Assembly (NCBI GenBank): GCA_018873225.1
Contig: JAEILZ010000006.1
Coordinates: 3,410,001 to 3,474,000 of the forward strand
Direction of reading: 5' to 3'
DNA length: 64,000 nt
DNA from: [Phialemoniopsis] sp. UDSM-2020
Lineage: Eukaryota > Ascomycota > Sordariomycetes > Thyridiales > Thyridiaceae
Under the pieces are notes generated by a model that did no database searches, had not been told where the DNA came from, and saw only the letters and a program-made list of their open reading frames with translations. Position 1 is the stretch's first letter, and each line of letters starts with the position of its first letter. Both the position numbers and the translations under genes were made by a program. Of this stretch, positions 1 to 10,830 are shown in pieces.

Positions 1-1470
1 CAAACATCATTCGACAATAGGTCCTGAGCGGTGGGGACTCGAACTAAGTTGTCATTGCCGCTTATTTCCGAAAGGTGCGCCGACGCTCGCCGTATTTCAG
101 GCGAATCGTACGAGAAGGCAGATTGAAGAGACAGGCTTCCGTGTTCGTAAGTCAATGCCCCCGTAAGATCAATTGCAAGACCAAAATCAGTAATCTTCAG
201 AATAAACCCCTCTTCGATCGATGAGTAAATCAGTATGTTGGACGGCTTGATACCTCGATGAGCTATGTGTAGAGATTGGTGAAGGTAGGCTAATGCGCTC
301 GAAAGGCCGACAAATTGATGCCATAATCCGGCACCCGCGCAACGTTGTAAGAGCCTATCGTGGTCGTATGTTCCTCGAAACAGGCGCTTCAAATTTCCGG
401 TTGCCAGTGGAAACATGAAATTGTAGTATCGAATCTCCGAGTCTTCATACTGGAAAGCTGCAAGCGTTTTGACAACGTGGGGGTGGTTGATGTCATTGAT
501 TCTTCTTAAGAGATTCATACTCATCTTGGAACTGCTTATATGGCGTGGATTGATGCAGTCTTTTGATAGCAAGCTGTATCGCCTGATTAGCAATCAGGAC
601 TTGAGGCATTGGCCAGATGCAGTAATCACAGATCGCAAGCTACTTTTCTCAAAGAATGCACGAGACTTACCTTTTGAGTCAGTCTCCTTGGGTCTAGAAG
701 GCTGCTATCGTCTGCTGACGATGCGATAGCTGCCGTCACATTGAACACTTTCGATGACTCCCCGGACTCAATCTCCGTAGAGTACATGCCCGCTGTTATC
801 ACACCCCGTGGGTTATTCGGACTGTATAAATCGATAGTAACGTACAGCGGGGCCTTAGATCCAGTGTCCATATTCGCTAGCATTGAATGCTGCTTCAGCG
901 GGTCATAGAGAGGCACTGTGTTCACAGTATGCTCGAGGGAGCCCAGGTCTTCTTTATCTTGGGGAGTTGCATCCTCAGGTGAAACATTTTCAAGCGCAGG
1001 CACCGGTGTCACGAGTCCTTTCTTCAACGACGAACTGGTTTTCGTCCTCGCTTTGCCAGGTGGTTGCGACTTTGGTGTGTCTCGAGGCTGCTTTTTCGCC
1101 TGGGCGCTTCGCTGAGTCCGGACTGGTGGCTGTATTCTGCTATCCATTTCCGCTTTAATAAGAGCGTTCTGGGCTTTTGTTCTGTGGTATTCTTTCGCAT
1201 CTCTCAAAAGTAGAATTTCACGCTCAGTAAGTTCACGGGGCGTTTCCAACAACAATAGTACCGCGGCGTAGCTGTCGAGGACCTTAATTAGCAAGTCGGC
1301 ACGGTTGGTGCGTAGTGAGCAAATAGGTACCTCCAATGTATACTCAGGACCAAAGAGTTTCTCCAACACATAGCGAGCATGGTTCTGGTCCAGATAGCGA
1401 ACATTTATGATTTGCCTGATTAGTTGAGCCATTTGAAGTGCTATACTCGCTTCTCGCGTCGGTTTCAAAT
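1..1470 (-). pseudogene. Protein-kinase-like gene, decayed, 3' end beyond left edge
   Basis: Read on the minus strand. A ~265-residue N-terminal region without a recognised domain ends at a GTAAGT donor (intron 583-670, acceptor AATCAG) and joins a Ser/Thr-kinase-like domain. Visible kinase elements are LAIKRL (beta-3 lysine), INDINHPHVVK, the MFPLATGNL hinge segment, a catalytic-loop HRGIKPSN and ITDFG (DFG at 180-188). Two defects are seen. The segment up to QFQDEYESLK and the one from INDINHPH lie in different frames (shift near 500-512). The catalytic-loop aspartate codon is GGT (252-254), giving HRG instead of HRD. No glycine-rich loop is obvious. An alternative acceptor (CCAAG, near 517) restores frame but skips the beta-3 lysine. 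The 5' end is also incomplete: a polypyrimidine tract and CAG at 1471 indicate an upstream exon I could not place. Family knowledge: fungi carry many such HET/STAND-associated kinases. Inference: catalytically dead or a pseudogene. Confidence 0.72.
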
Positions 1471-2488
1471 CTGCCAAAAAAGAAAAAGAATTAGAGGATT
1501 GTCCTGGAGAGGTTGGTGAATTTGAATGGTGGTATTAAGTGCTACATGCTTTTCTGTCGCATGGGGGAAGACCAGCACATATACTGTCCAGCACAAGGGT
1601 CAGGCCTAATGTAAAGAGACGAGGGCTGTGCTAGTCGTAGCTATGTCATTGGATGGAAGCGGTCATGAAAGGTGGTACATTGGCCAGATGCACCAAGCCG
1701 CCTCGATACGTCGCAGGGGCTGTATGGGCTCAACGGGTTACACAATACAAGTGACACCCGTATGATGCAGGGGTTGGATGGATCCAGAGAAACACAATTG
1801 ATAGTCGCATGACAACAATTGGTAGGCTACTGCTGCCGCCTGTATGTCTAAGCCACTCAAAATATGCAGCCACGACAGGCCTTAAACAATGCCCAATGTA
1901 AACACCGGACAGGAATGGAACAGGTCAGCATCGCATGTTATTTTTCGCGCGCGGAATCCCGAACCGCCTGCGTTAGGAGCGTGAGTTATACAACAATTCA
2001 ATGAGGCTCTTGGCTTATACTCACCCTGGAGGCTGCAATTCCGTCCCAGCGTGCCGTGGCGATGGGCCACTGCGCGTACGACTCGACACTTGTGGGTGAA
2101 GAATAAGCGTTTAGGCCTCGGGAAGCCCAGATGACCGTAGAGAGAAAGCAATGACACGGTTATCAAGTTCAGAGGCCATATATCATCGTCTACCTGTTTT
2201 CAAAATACCCCCCAGCGCTTCTGAAACATTGTCTATTTCGGTATCTCTTTTGGACTACAAGCCGGCTTTGAATGATCTGGTGGCTTGTATTTGAGATGCC
2301 GGGAGTGCCTGGTCTAAGATTCTGAGCAAGATATGATGAATAAGGACATGGAAAGCAATGGCTTTTGATTTGGCCTTCTTGATGAGCGGGGAAATAGACA
2401 ATCACATAAGGCACAAAAGGACATATCTCCTTGAGTCATATTCTTCGCATCGGCGCCAACAAGTTGCCTGGAACTTTTGATATTGATC
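1471..2488. other. Intergenic, no supported gene
   Basis: About 1 kb with no ORF that looks coding. The part next to 1471 probably contains the unplaced first exon and promoter of the kinase-like gene. Short ORFs on the minus strand (for example 1882-2166) have no recognisable motif and low-complexity-free but random-looking translations. Confidence 0.55.
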
Positions 2489-4643
2489 TCATCCCGTGAG
2501 GGGAACGTTGCTGCCTTCGAGCGACCCTGTGATGATGGCACTCGCAGCGACTGCTGCAACTAACATTCCAAAGCGGCTTCTCGCGGTTTCGCCGACGGCG
2601 ATAGCAAACCAGTATCCCGGAGTGAAGAAGAGACAAAGTTCCCACAATCTTCTTGCACCAACGTCTCTCAATCCCAGAGGTATCACCACGCTCAGGGTGA
2701 TATCTAGGACCAGGAGGACAAGAAGCACGCCCGCCCAGGTTGACTCTTTCTTTATCCAGTCCCATATACCTCTGGCAAGGCCAAACGATCTCGCATCTCC
2801 GCATTTCCCACTCATGAGCTTCCCACCATTCAGGCGCCTATCGACGATGAGCTCTATTTCGTCATTCGTCAAATGGTCCGCGTCATGAGCCTGCTCCTGC
2901 ATCTCCGCTCGGAGAGCATCTGCCAGCTCGAGAACTGCTTTGTAGTTCAAGGGAGTGTGCAAGGAGCCGCGCATCTTGAGGGTGAAGTGGCCTTTCGCCC
3001 ACATGATGTACAGTCCAATACCCCAGAGATTCAGCAGCAGAAGCATGATGAATAACTGTAAGAAGGAGAACCCCCATTGATAAGCAGTTTGTTCGGAGAA
3101 TCCGTCCTAATCAAGGCAGACAGGGGTTAGTATTATACAAGTAGGGCCATCTAAAGACTTTGTGTGACCTACAGACTGGGACTGACAGCTGCCCCGATCC
3201 TGTATGAAGGCCATGTCGTAGGTGCGATTGTCGTAGGCTAACAGTGCAAAGTTGGGATCTGCAAAGGCTTGTTTCCCGGAGGTATCGGTCCAGTTCACGC
3301 CAAACGGAACTTTGACGGTTCCATTCTCATAGTCGGTGATCATGAATGAACGCGCGTAGTGGTCCGAGAGGTAATTTGCCGAAATGTTGAGTGCTGGACT
3401 TGGTAACGTGATACCATACCACTTTGACTCTTCTTGTGTGAGGCCGTAGAATCCATACTTGGACACGTCTGAGATTTCAAAGTGGCAAGTTAGCGTCTTG
3501 AGTGGTGCCTTTTGGGTAGCGGGGTTACACACAATTCGACACGTTCTTCTGTTGATAGCACAGTTCTTTCTCGGAACTAGGTACGCCAAAAGTTCTGGAG
3601 GGGTTGTCGTCGAAGCATTCTGACATCGTGTTGTATAATGACTGATCGGACCAATCCGTCACTCTGTCTGTTCAGCATTAGTATATGATGCTACAGGTAG
3701 AATAAAATTGTGTCGATTGCTCGGCTTGGGAACTAGACTTGCCATGAGTGAATGCATTCTCGGACAGCAATATCGGGTAGTCAAAAGACAAGTTGACACG
3801 GGGACCGTCATGAATCACGTACAGCACCGGCCGAAAATGAGACATGCCGATCCAGTTCCCGTCGGCATCAGCAACAAAGGCTTCAATTCGAGGGGTGTAG
3901 CCAGTCATGGCGCTGGCGAGGGTCGGAAAGATGAGTGCAAACGAGATAACGAATATGATGAATGCTGTCGCGATGCGAGACTGGAGACCCCGTCTGCGTG
4001 TGAAGTCGGATATCAGGGATATGCTGGATACAAGAGACGGTTCTCTATCTAAAAAGAACGTGCGGAAGGTCCGGTAGGTTACCGGAGTTACTTGCATCGA
4101 CGATGCAACGTAGATGGCGATGACGCGCCAGGATATGTAGGCAATGATTGCTTGACCACCCCGGCCAACAAGCTGCACGACATCAGCATCAATATCAGTT
4201 GCTTCAGTAGCTACGTGATCGTGAAAATGGAGTTCCAAACTCACCACGTCCCAAACAACATCAATAACTTTGGCTTGGGTAAAGCTCAATACCCCAAATG
4301 ACAATGTCATCTGAAAGAAACCGGATGAACCCCACATATCATACTTGTTGAAAGGATCGAAGTTGCCATCGGGATGACAGGCGGCCGACGAGCTCCAGAA
4401 CGAGTTGCTGGCTGCGACAAAGGCCAGCATCCACGCCATCACAATGACCCATCCTAACACGAAGGCCCATTTAACCCAGTTCCTCCACCGCACTGCCTTG
4501 AGGTCTGAGACAATAGCTCGTCGGGTCAGTGCCAGCTGCTCGATGGCCATGTAGGCCGCATCGCCCGCCACATGTCGCTTCTCTGTGGGGCCATCGCCTG
4601 CAACGAGCAGCGGATCAAAGGTCTCTCGTTGGTTCGCCGTCAT
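2489..4643 (-). CDS. Fungal multi-span membrane protein of unknown function
   Basis: Four-exon model 4643-3743, 3667-3585, 3508-3173, 3106-2489; 645 aa in frame from ATG 4643 to TGA. The N-terminal ~60 residues are cytosolic-like. There are transmembrane stretches around WAFVLGWVIVMAWMLAFV, AIIAYISWRVIAIYVA, the ATAFIIFVISFALIFP segment and, in the last exon, FSFLQLFIMLLLLNLWGIGL plus two more. The extracytosolic middle part is rich in N-glycosylation sequons and cysteines. The motif NYKAVLELADALR after the third-exon membrane span is typical of a large fungus-specific family of predicted membrane proteins with no assigned function. Intron 1 (3668-3742) uses a GC donor (ATG|GCAAGT) with a near-perfect branch/acceptor TACTAATGCTGAACAG. 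Intron 2 (3509-3584, GTACCT..AAAAG) is the weakest: it was chosen because it restores frame. Both neighbours are remnants, so context says nothing about function. Confidence 0.72.
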
Positions 4644-6963
4644 CGCAACATGACCAGATATGTCGACAAGCCTGCGGTAGGCGGGATCATTCGTGGGAAG
4701 GATTACGATCTCGGAGTTGAGATGATAGTGAAGCGGAGGTTTGCGCTTCTTTTCACGGATAAGGTTGTGCGTCTCCGAGCATCAGACACGCGACATGGTG
4801 GCGGCAGATGCCTTGTCTCCAAAATCAAGCTTATTACCCTTGTCGCCAACCCCTGTTGGGCTGTGCTGTGCCGCGACCAAGACCGTCTGTGATCGGCATA
4901 TCACAGCCCCTTCAGCCATTAGCGCTGATTGATTGGCGCGCAGTCAACCAGAGCTCTCTCTCAAAGATGTCACACAGGCGCGTCATCCATGCAGCTCTAG
5001 GGAGACCTTTTCCCAGAGCTGGGCCAAGCTTGCAAACCCGCCATCATAGCGCTTTTGATAGAAAGAGCACAGCCACTGATGATTGCCACCGTTTGATAAG
5101 CCGCATTAATGGCCAAATTTCCAGACAAGCCTCTAGACATCTGTTGCTCTTTGTTCCGCGATCTGGCGCCTGTCTTTACGACGCGTCTAAAATTGTGCTG
5201 CATCATCGTTGGAGCACAGGTTTCGGAAAACCTCGGACTTGGAGTCCGAGCTGATCCGCAGGCGATGCTTGTTTCGAGGATGTGCTCGGAGGTCTTGGCA
5301 CGAAGACAAGAAAATCAATGCCCTGGTCCCTTCTTGTGGTAAAATTTGTCTTCGTGCCTCCTACGGCCGTACCAAGTCAGCCACCTCCGACCCTGTGATG
5401 CAAGACATACAAATCGCATTCGCAAATCGTTTGTTACGATGCCCTGAGCAAGAGGCGACGCGACACGCGCATAAATCGGCGATTCTCCGAATCTAGTCAC
5501 ATGCCGCGAAGAGTCTTCATGGCTCCTGAACGCTTCCCATGGAATCTAGAGGGTCTGGATAGCAAGCCAGTCATCAGTACTAGGCATATTTGCATCGAGC
5601 ATCAGCAAACGAACGAGCTTGAGGGAGAATTCCGTTGAGCAGTATGGATGCGAAACACAAGGGGAGAACGAACGATGCCCCGCGACGAGGAATACAGGCG
5701 TGGCATGTTCGACTCTGTCTGTTTCGGGAAGAAGGTCTTCAACTTATCTGAATTCTTTCATCGACACAAAGCATAATAGATGGACGCCTTGAGTGACCGA
5801 TATCAAGACTCTGCGGCGTGGTTCCTTATAGTCCTGAAAACATGAGTCGAGCCTAACTCACCAGGTGTCCCGTTGTGCAGACAACATTAACCTCCACTGG
5901 CACTCTTTGGGATAATCCAGCAAGCCATAATAATCTCTTCTTACGTTGTGCATTGTTTGTGATTCTTCCTTGCTGTTGATTTCGTAAGGATTGCTGCGCC
6001 TGAATCATGGTCGTCACAGGCTGGTTGTTTCGTTTCGCTGATGACGTTGGCAGGTTTAACAACGTTAGAAAACGATGACAAAACTCGTAGTGACTCAATA
6101 TAGGGGTATTGAACTTTCACTCGTTTGGTTTCCGTGGGTTGTTTCGGAGAGAGTTCAATATACGCGAATTGGCTGGGCATGCGACAGAACCTGAGAGCCA
6201 GTGAGGAGAACAGCGCAAAGAGAAGCGATCCTGCTTGCTCATTTATGATTCCCCAGCATGATTACTGCCTATTCTGTGCTGATCAACTTCAAAGTAATGT
6301 GGGTTTTTTAAACGAGCGGCACAGTCGCCGTCCGGAGATGATGCTGTGGCGCAATCCAACCGGATCATCACTAACACCCAACAGAGCCCCCTTTCTTAGG
6401 TTCATCACCCGGTGGGTCACGACAACGCTTCTAGGCCCGAATAGGAAGTAAGAAGTAAAGTGACATGGCCGGCGCATTAATTAAGGTTGAACCTTCTTTT
6501 CAAGATGTGATGCACAAGCACAGGGCAGTGAAGATGCGGGCTCTCCCGAATCTCCAACCATAAATTTAAGGCTTATGCGCCAAACCCATTTCGGGATATA
6601 GAAGTCGCTCCCATGAGATCATCATAATCTCACGACCATGTCACTGCTTCACGAGCGCACAATATTCCCAGCACGGTTTTGATCTGCGGAGAATCATGGC
6701 AGAACCGTTTTCCAGGTCTATTCTTGGGTCATCAGCATTTGCCGAGGCTCATGTCCGGTCACATCACCTCCTACAAACCTGTGTCTAGGACAAACACATA
6801 ATAAGTCCTGTGAATGGTGCCCATTGTCGTGAGTCCTTTCTATCCATCATCACTTCCAGCAAGTCTAACCTGAGGAGCACATCCAAGAAACAGAGGCAAT
6901 AACACGCACGGAAAGGCGCATCATACGGGGATTTCATCCAGCGATTTTGTCTCCTTTGTTTCC
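4644..6963. other. Long intergenic stretch without a recognisable gene
   Basis: About 2.3 kb. Many short ORFs overlap in several frames, none with domain-like composition, signal peptide or plausible splice chain. It contains one perfect 13-bp inverted repeat (separate entry) and the promoter side of the membrane-protein gene ending at 4643. The composition changes sharply to GC-rich coding-like sequence near 6965 where the M13 remnant begins. Confidence 0.6.
5297..5358. repeat. 13-bp perfect inverted repeat, 36-nt loop
   Basis: Arms GGCACGAAGACAA (5297-5309) and TTGTCTTCGTGCC (5346-5358) are exact reverse complements. A second hairpin-like palindrome, CTCGGACT-TGG-AGTCCGAG, lies about 60 bp upstream (near 5232-5250). 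No flanking target-site duplication was found, so I cannot call it a transposon end; it could be a chance or a transcribed hairpin. Confidence 0.5.
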
Positions 6964-7481
6964 TTATTATTTCTGCCCACGAGTTCACCCACGGCTTCGA
7001 CTCCAATGGCCGCCACTTTGACGCTACAGGCGCCAAGGTCAACTGGTGGGACGACGCCGCCGCCGCCGGCTTTGAGGAGCGCGCCGCCTGCTTCGTCAAG
7101 CAGTTTGACGCCGTGACCGTGACGTCGCCCAACGGCACCAGCGTCCACGTCAGCGGCCAGCTGACCCTGCCCGAGAACATCGCCGACAGCGGAGGCATCG
7201 TGACGTCCTTTGCGGCCTGGAAGCTGTCGCAGCAAAAGGCCGGTCGGTCCCAGGACAAAAAGCTGCCCGGGCTGGAGAACTTTACCGACGAGCAGTTGTT
7301 CTTCGTCAAGTGGGGACAGAACTGGTGCGACAACCGCAGCTGGGAGTGGACGCTGGCGCGGCTGGCCACGGACAACCACTCGCCCAAGAAGGGCCGGATC
7401 AACGGGCCGACGGCCAACTCGAAGGACTTTTTGAAGGCGTTCAATTGCCCTAAGAAGGAGCCCGTGTGCGAGATGTGGTAG
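6964..7481 (+). pseudogene. 5'-truncated M13 (neprilysin-type) metallopeptidase remnant
   Basis: Only the C-terminal ~165 residues of an M13 peptidase (family length usually 650-800) are present, ending at TAG 7479-7481. Visible are the zinc motif HEFTH followed by GFDSNGRHFD and NWWDD, the third zinc-ligand motif ENIADSGG, FTDEQLFFV with W.QNWC, and the terminal NGPTANSKDFLKAFNCP with a CEMW-like end, all in normal order. Upstream of HEFTH the reading frame runs into AT-richer sequence (ILISAHEF-like) and none of the N-terminal domain, the NAYY/NxxxFPAG region or a signal peptide is found in the preceding 500 bp. The catalytic part itself is intact and shows no stop codon, so truncation looks recent. 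Inference: a rearrangement breakpoint close to 6965; it probably makes no functional peptidase. Confidence 0.8.
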
Positions 7482-7784
7482 AGCGTAGATTCTTGGAGCT
7501 GAAAGGGGGGGTTTTGTCGTAGCGGGTTTTGACCTTCATCTATCTGCCTTGGCTTTCTTTGTATATAGGCTTTATTGATGGAGTTTCGGGAACATTACGG
7601 AGTTCACCCTCAAACACGTTCATCATAGCATGCTTAGTTCACGGTACTCAATCTTTATCGATATAACCCTATGTTATTCCAACGAATACCCAGAAACCGA
7701 TCCGAGAAGTCACGATGTGCCTGGCTTGTTCCGTTTATCCCAAATCGAGCTTGCATTCCGGCCTGGCTCCAGTCCCAGTCTCGT
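7482..7784. other. Short intergenic gap
   Basis: About 300 bp between the M13 remnant stop and the stop codon of the convergent secreted-protein gene. It holds the presumable 3' ends of both; nothing else is recognisable. Confidence 0.5.
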
Positions 7785-8164
7785 CTAAGTGCAAGTGCGA
7801 CCATGGCACTCGAAACGATTTCCCTCGCAGCAAGCAACGAAAATGGGCTCGACGTTCTCCGAGGGGATGCCTTTGCAGTAATCCTAGAGAATCCGAGTCA
7901 GCTATCACATTGCTCAGACCAAAAGGGAAATGAAGAATGGTCGCAGCGCTTTGAGGCTGTACATACCGGACCTTCCACCTGGCCGCCCGTGCCGGGACAG
8001 CAGCGCTTTGTCTCATCCAGCCATCTGTTGCGGTTCTCTGCCAGGCAAGCACAGTCATCCGTGCATGCGCGGGCAACCAGGTCATTGGCCTCCGCCGAAC
8101 CGGTGCCAGGTGCGGCGAACACAGCGGTCGACAATGCGACAATGGCGACGGTGATGAAACGCAT
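7785..8164 (-). CDS. Small secreted cysteine-rich protein (effector-like)
   Basis: Two exons, 8164-7967 and 7883-7785, phase 0, 98 aa. The N-terminus MRFITVAIVALSTAVFA is a clear signal peptide, followed by a short possible propeptide ending LVAR. The mature part of about 65 residues contains ten cysteines (precursor residues 34, 38, 40, 55, 56, 69, 84, 85, 92, 97), with two CC pairs, so five disulfides are possible. The intron has a GTATGT donor after GGTCCG and a CTCTAG acceptor; without it the downstream cysteines would be lost, which supports the model. The pattern is not a hydrophobin (spacing C..C.C..CC..C..CC..C..C and low hydrophobicity) and I recognise no named family. In fungi such proteins are often apoplastic effectors or antimicrobial peptides; that role is inference. 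Confidence 0.82.
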
Positions 8165-9179
8165 ATTTTGTAGGATCAAAGAAGTAGTAAATGATGAATA
8201 GACTCTTGTTGGTTGATGCAGACCTATTGTAAGAGGGAGCTTGATGAGAGTCCTGGTCAATCATGAAGCCGGGAGGTGTTGTCATATTTATACCCAGTGT
8301 TGCCATACAAGATAGAGCCACAAGAGGCGAAAATCTGAAAGAGTCAAGCATTGATGCTAAGCTTTCCACACGCCTTGCGTATGCATCCGGAGGTAATGTT
8401 CCCCCTATCAAGTTCAGATGACTGGATCAATAGGAAGCTCTACCACCCAGCCCGAGGGTGGGGTTACGGTTTCAGTCTCTTGGCATCTCAATTCGTCGAG
8501 GAAGCTCCGAGCTGTTATAACTAGGCTCATAGACCAACGTCGCATGGTTCGAGGCTTGTATTCATTGGCAGCGGTACAAGTTGGCTTTTTCCGGTCTGAC
8601 ATCAGCTGACGATTCAACCCACAAACCTGGACCCAAAGCTCAACATCAATATCGCACTTGAAGTCTTCAAGATTATCACGATATATATCAGAGCTCGTAA
8701 ATCTATACCAGGGATCAGATGAAAATAAGCCGATTCGAAACAATAGGTCTGGTTCCCATTGGTTGACTGACTAAATCAGTTCCAAAGGTTGCAATTGAGC
8801 TTCAGGCTTAGCTCCCTGTCAGACGTTGAGTGTCGAGTATAGCTTGCCGGCGATACCAAGGCCCGAATAGACATGGCCTTGAGGAGGTTGAGGTATCAAG
8901 GAACTATGTAACAGTAAGAGATTAGCGGACCCAGGAATTACACGCGAAATAGTCAGTGCGTTACACGAACTGGGAAGGTGCCAGATATCTAGTAGCCTCT
9001 GGCTAGGCATCCTCACCGGGTGATCCGGTCACTGGTGAAACACAGACAGGGGCATGAATGCGAGCGAGCGAAACGGATATCGAGTCTACCTTTTATTGAG
9101 AAGCTGTGGAACTGAGCTACCCAAGTTCAATGCTACAGGGTCGGTATTTCATTAAGGCGACTAAGCTGGGAGCTAGCGA
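8165..9179. other. Intergenic, no supported gene
   Basis: About 1 kb. It contains the promoter of the secreted cysteine-rich gene (adjacent to 8164). A 109-codon minus-strand ORF (8414-8743) lacks an ATG at its open end and matches nothing I recognise, so it is not called. Confidence 0.5.
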
Positions 9180-10383
9180 CTAAGCTTCAATGACACTGTT
9201 GAGTGTGAATCTAGCCCCGACGAACGACGGGACCAGCGACCCCGGCATTTCCTGCTCCATCTTTTGCTTGAACCTCCACCCAGTGCAGTGGCCCGGAATC
9301 AGCACTTGCGGATTAAGCTTCTTCAGGTCATCCGCAGACGCCTGCATCTTCTCGGGCGTGGCGTCTGCCAGGTGGTAGCCGCCGACGACGGCGTAGAGCG
9401 GAGTAGAACCGCCGAGCTCAACGGCGTGCTTCGAGACGTTGACGACGCCGGCGTGACTGCAACCTGTGAAGACAACAAGCCCCTTGTCTAGTGTTGCCCG
9501 TTGTTAGATCTAAATCACAAGAATGATCTCACCTCTCCCAGACCCCCCCTCACTTACCTTTGAGATTGCACATTACAAGTCTCTCATCAGCAATCAGCTC
9601 GTCGCTTCTCCACTGTCCGGTACCCGATTCGTAGCGCATGGCGGCTCGGAGGCCTTCTTCGTACGGCGTTACACGCGGGATGCTACCAGAGATAAGGAAC
9701 ATGTCCTCCAGGGCTGTGTGAGCTTGTGCATCCGTCGCAACTTCGGCCCCGGCCTGTGTGATCTCGTCAAACGACGGATCCGCCTCGAGAGAAAATATTT
9801 TGTCCGGTGCAAGGGCAAAGCCACGAAACTCGGGCCGGTCCGGATGCAGATCGGCCACGACCTTGGTAGCGGCTCCGCCTCCCGCCGCCTTGGCCTTTGC
9901 TTCCTGGATCATGAGGATGGCGCGGAGCATGCCGCCCGAGTGGTCGCGGTGCCAGTGCGACAGGTGGATGCGCTCGACGGCCGCGAGGTCGACGGGCAGC
10001 CTCTTGGCGTTGGACTCGAACGAGTCCTCTGTAGGACCGGCATCGAAGAGGAGCGTATGTCTTACATCACCTTTCACAGCAGTCTTTCACCCAGACCTGG
10101 TTAGTTGGGGCCAGGCAAGGGCTCTGTCGAGGGTGGTGGGAAGCGGACGTACGATGATCAAGCTGAGTCCGTGAGCACCGCAGCAGACCGCGTGCATCGG
10201 GATCTCCGCCAGTGCGCCCCCGCGATTCTGCTCCGGAGGGATCGGCGACAGTTTGACCTCTGGAAGGCGGCCTTTGTATTGGACGCCGGGATGCACGACG
10301 GGCGAGATCGGGTCGACTTCATTGTCGACGACCACCGTGATCTCGATGCTGTCGAGCTCGACTAGGTTATGAGGTGAGCTCAT
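9180..10383 (-). CDS. Metallo-beta-lactamase-fold hydrolase
   Basis: Three exons, 10383-10153, 10083-9558, 9487-9180; 354 aa from ATG 10383 to TAG. The zinc-binding motif H120-W-H122-R-D124-H125 (HxHxDH) sits in HLSHWHRDHSGG; FDAGPTEDSF precedes it, FTGCSHAG supplies the later ligand His, and LIPGHCTGW the C-terminal histidine. The arrangement resembles the MBL subgroup annotated as 7,8-dihydropterin-6-methyl-aminobenzene-phosphate-synthase-like, found in archaea, bacteria and fungi; actual substrate in fungi is unknown. No signal peptide, so probably cytosolic. Intron 1 (10084-10152) was ended at TGAAAG rather than the closer CCAG because only that acceptor keeps the frame (SLII-TAVKGDV). 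It lies upstream of, and in the same orientation as, the GH43-type gene. Confidence 0.85.
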
Positions 10384-10830
10384 GTCGCTAATGTCTCCCC
10401 AAACTAAGTAGTTGAGGCTGCCTAAAGAGGATAAACAGAATATTCCAATGCAGTCTTGGCTGGGTGAATCAATCCCGAAGGTCTGCTGTTGTCGGAGTTG
10501 GATGTGGGGTTGATGCTTGGCATGCGGCACCAACTGATAGACGAAGGGTGTATCTGTGTTAGAAGTATTGTTCAAACATCAAGAAAGAAACTTCCTTTAT
10601 TGCTCCAGTTCGGCAACACATTCAAGGACACGTCAGAGGATCTCCTCGGGCCTCGGACTTCTGAAAAAGGAACAAGCGGGATAAGCATGAGAGGGTGAAG
10701 CGACGGACTCTAGAGACAGCGCTGACGTCACGTGTGTCATCCGCGCCAGCCACGTCGGCGATAGTTGTGAGTCTCAAGACTTAAATGGTTTGTTCACTAA
10801 TCAATCGACTTGTTTGTTTATTCTATTTGT
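10384..10830. other. Intergenic / promoter of MBL-fold gene
   Basis: 447 bp between the start of the MBL gene and the stop of the GH43-type gene (both minus strand). It should hold the MBL promoter and the GH43 3' UTR. A CACGTGTG-like E-box-type word occurs near 10730; no other site is convincing. Confidence 0.45.

Noticed and set aside
3509..3584. Apparent frameshift in the membrane-protein gene
   Set aside because: A 76-nt GTACCT..AAAAG intron of the right phase removes it, although its splice signals are weak.
8414..8743. 109-codon minus-strand ORF
   Set aside because: It opens at a non-ATG codon, matches no recognised family and has no splice partners.
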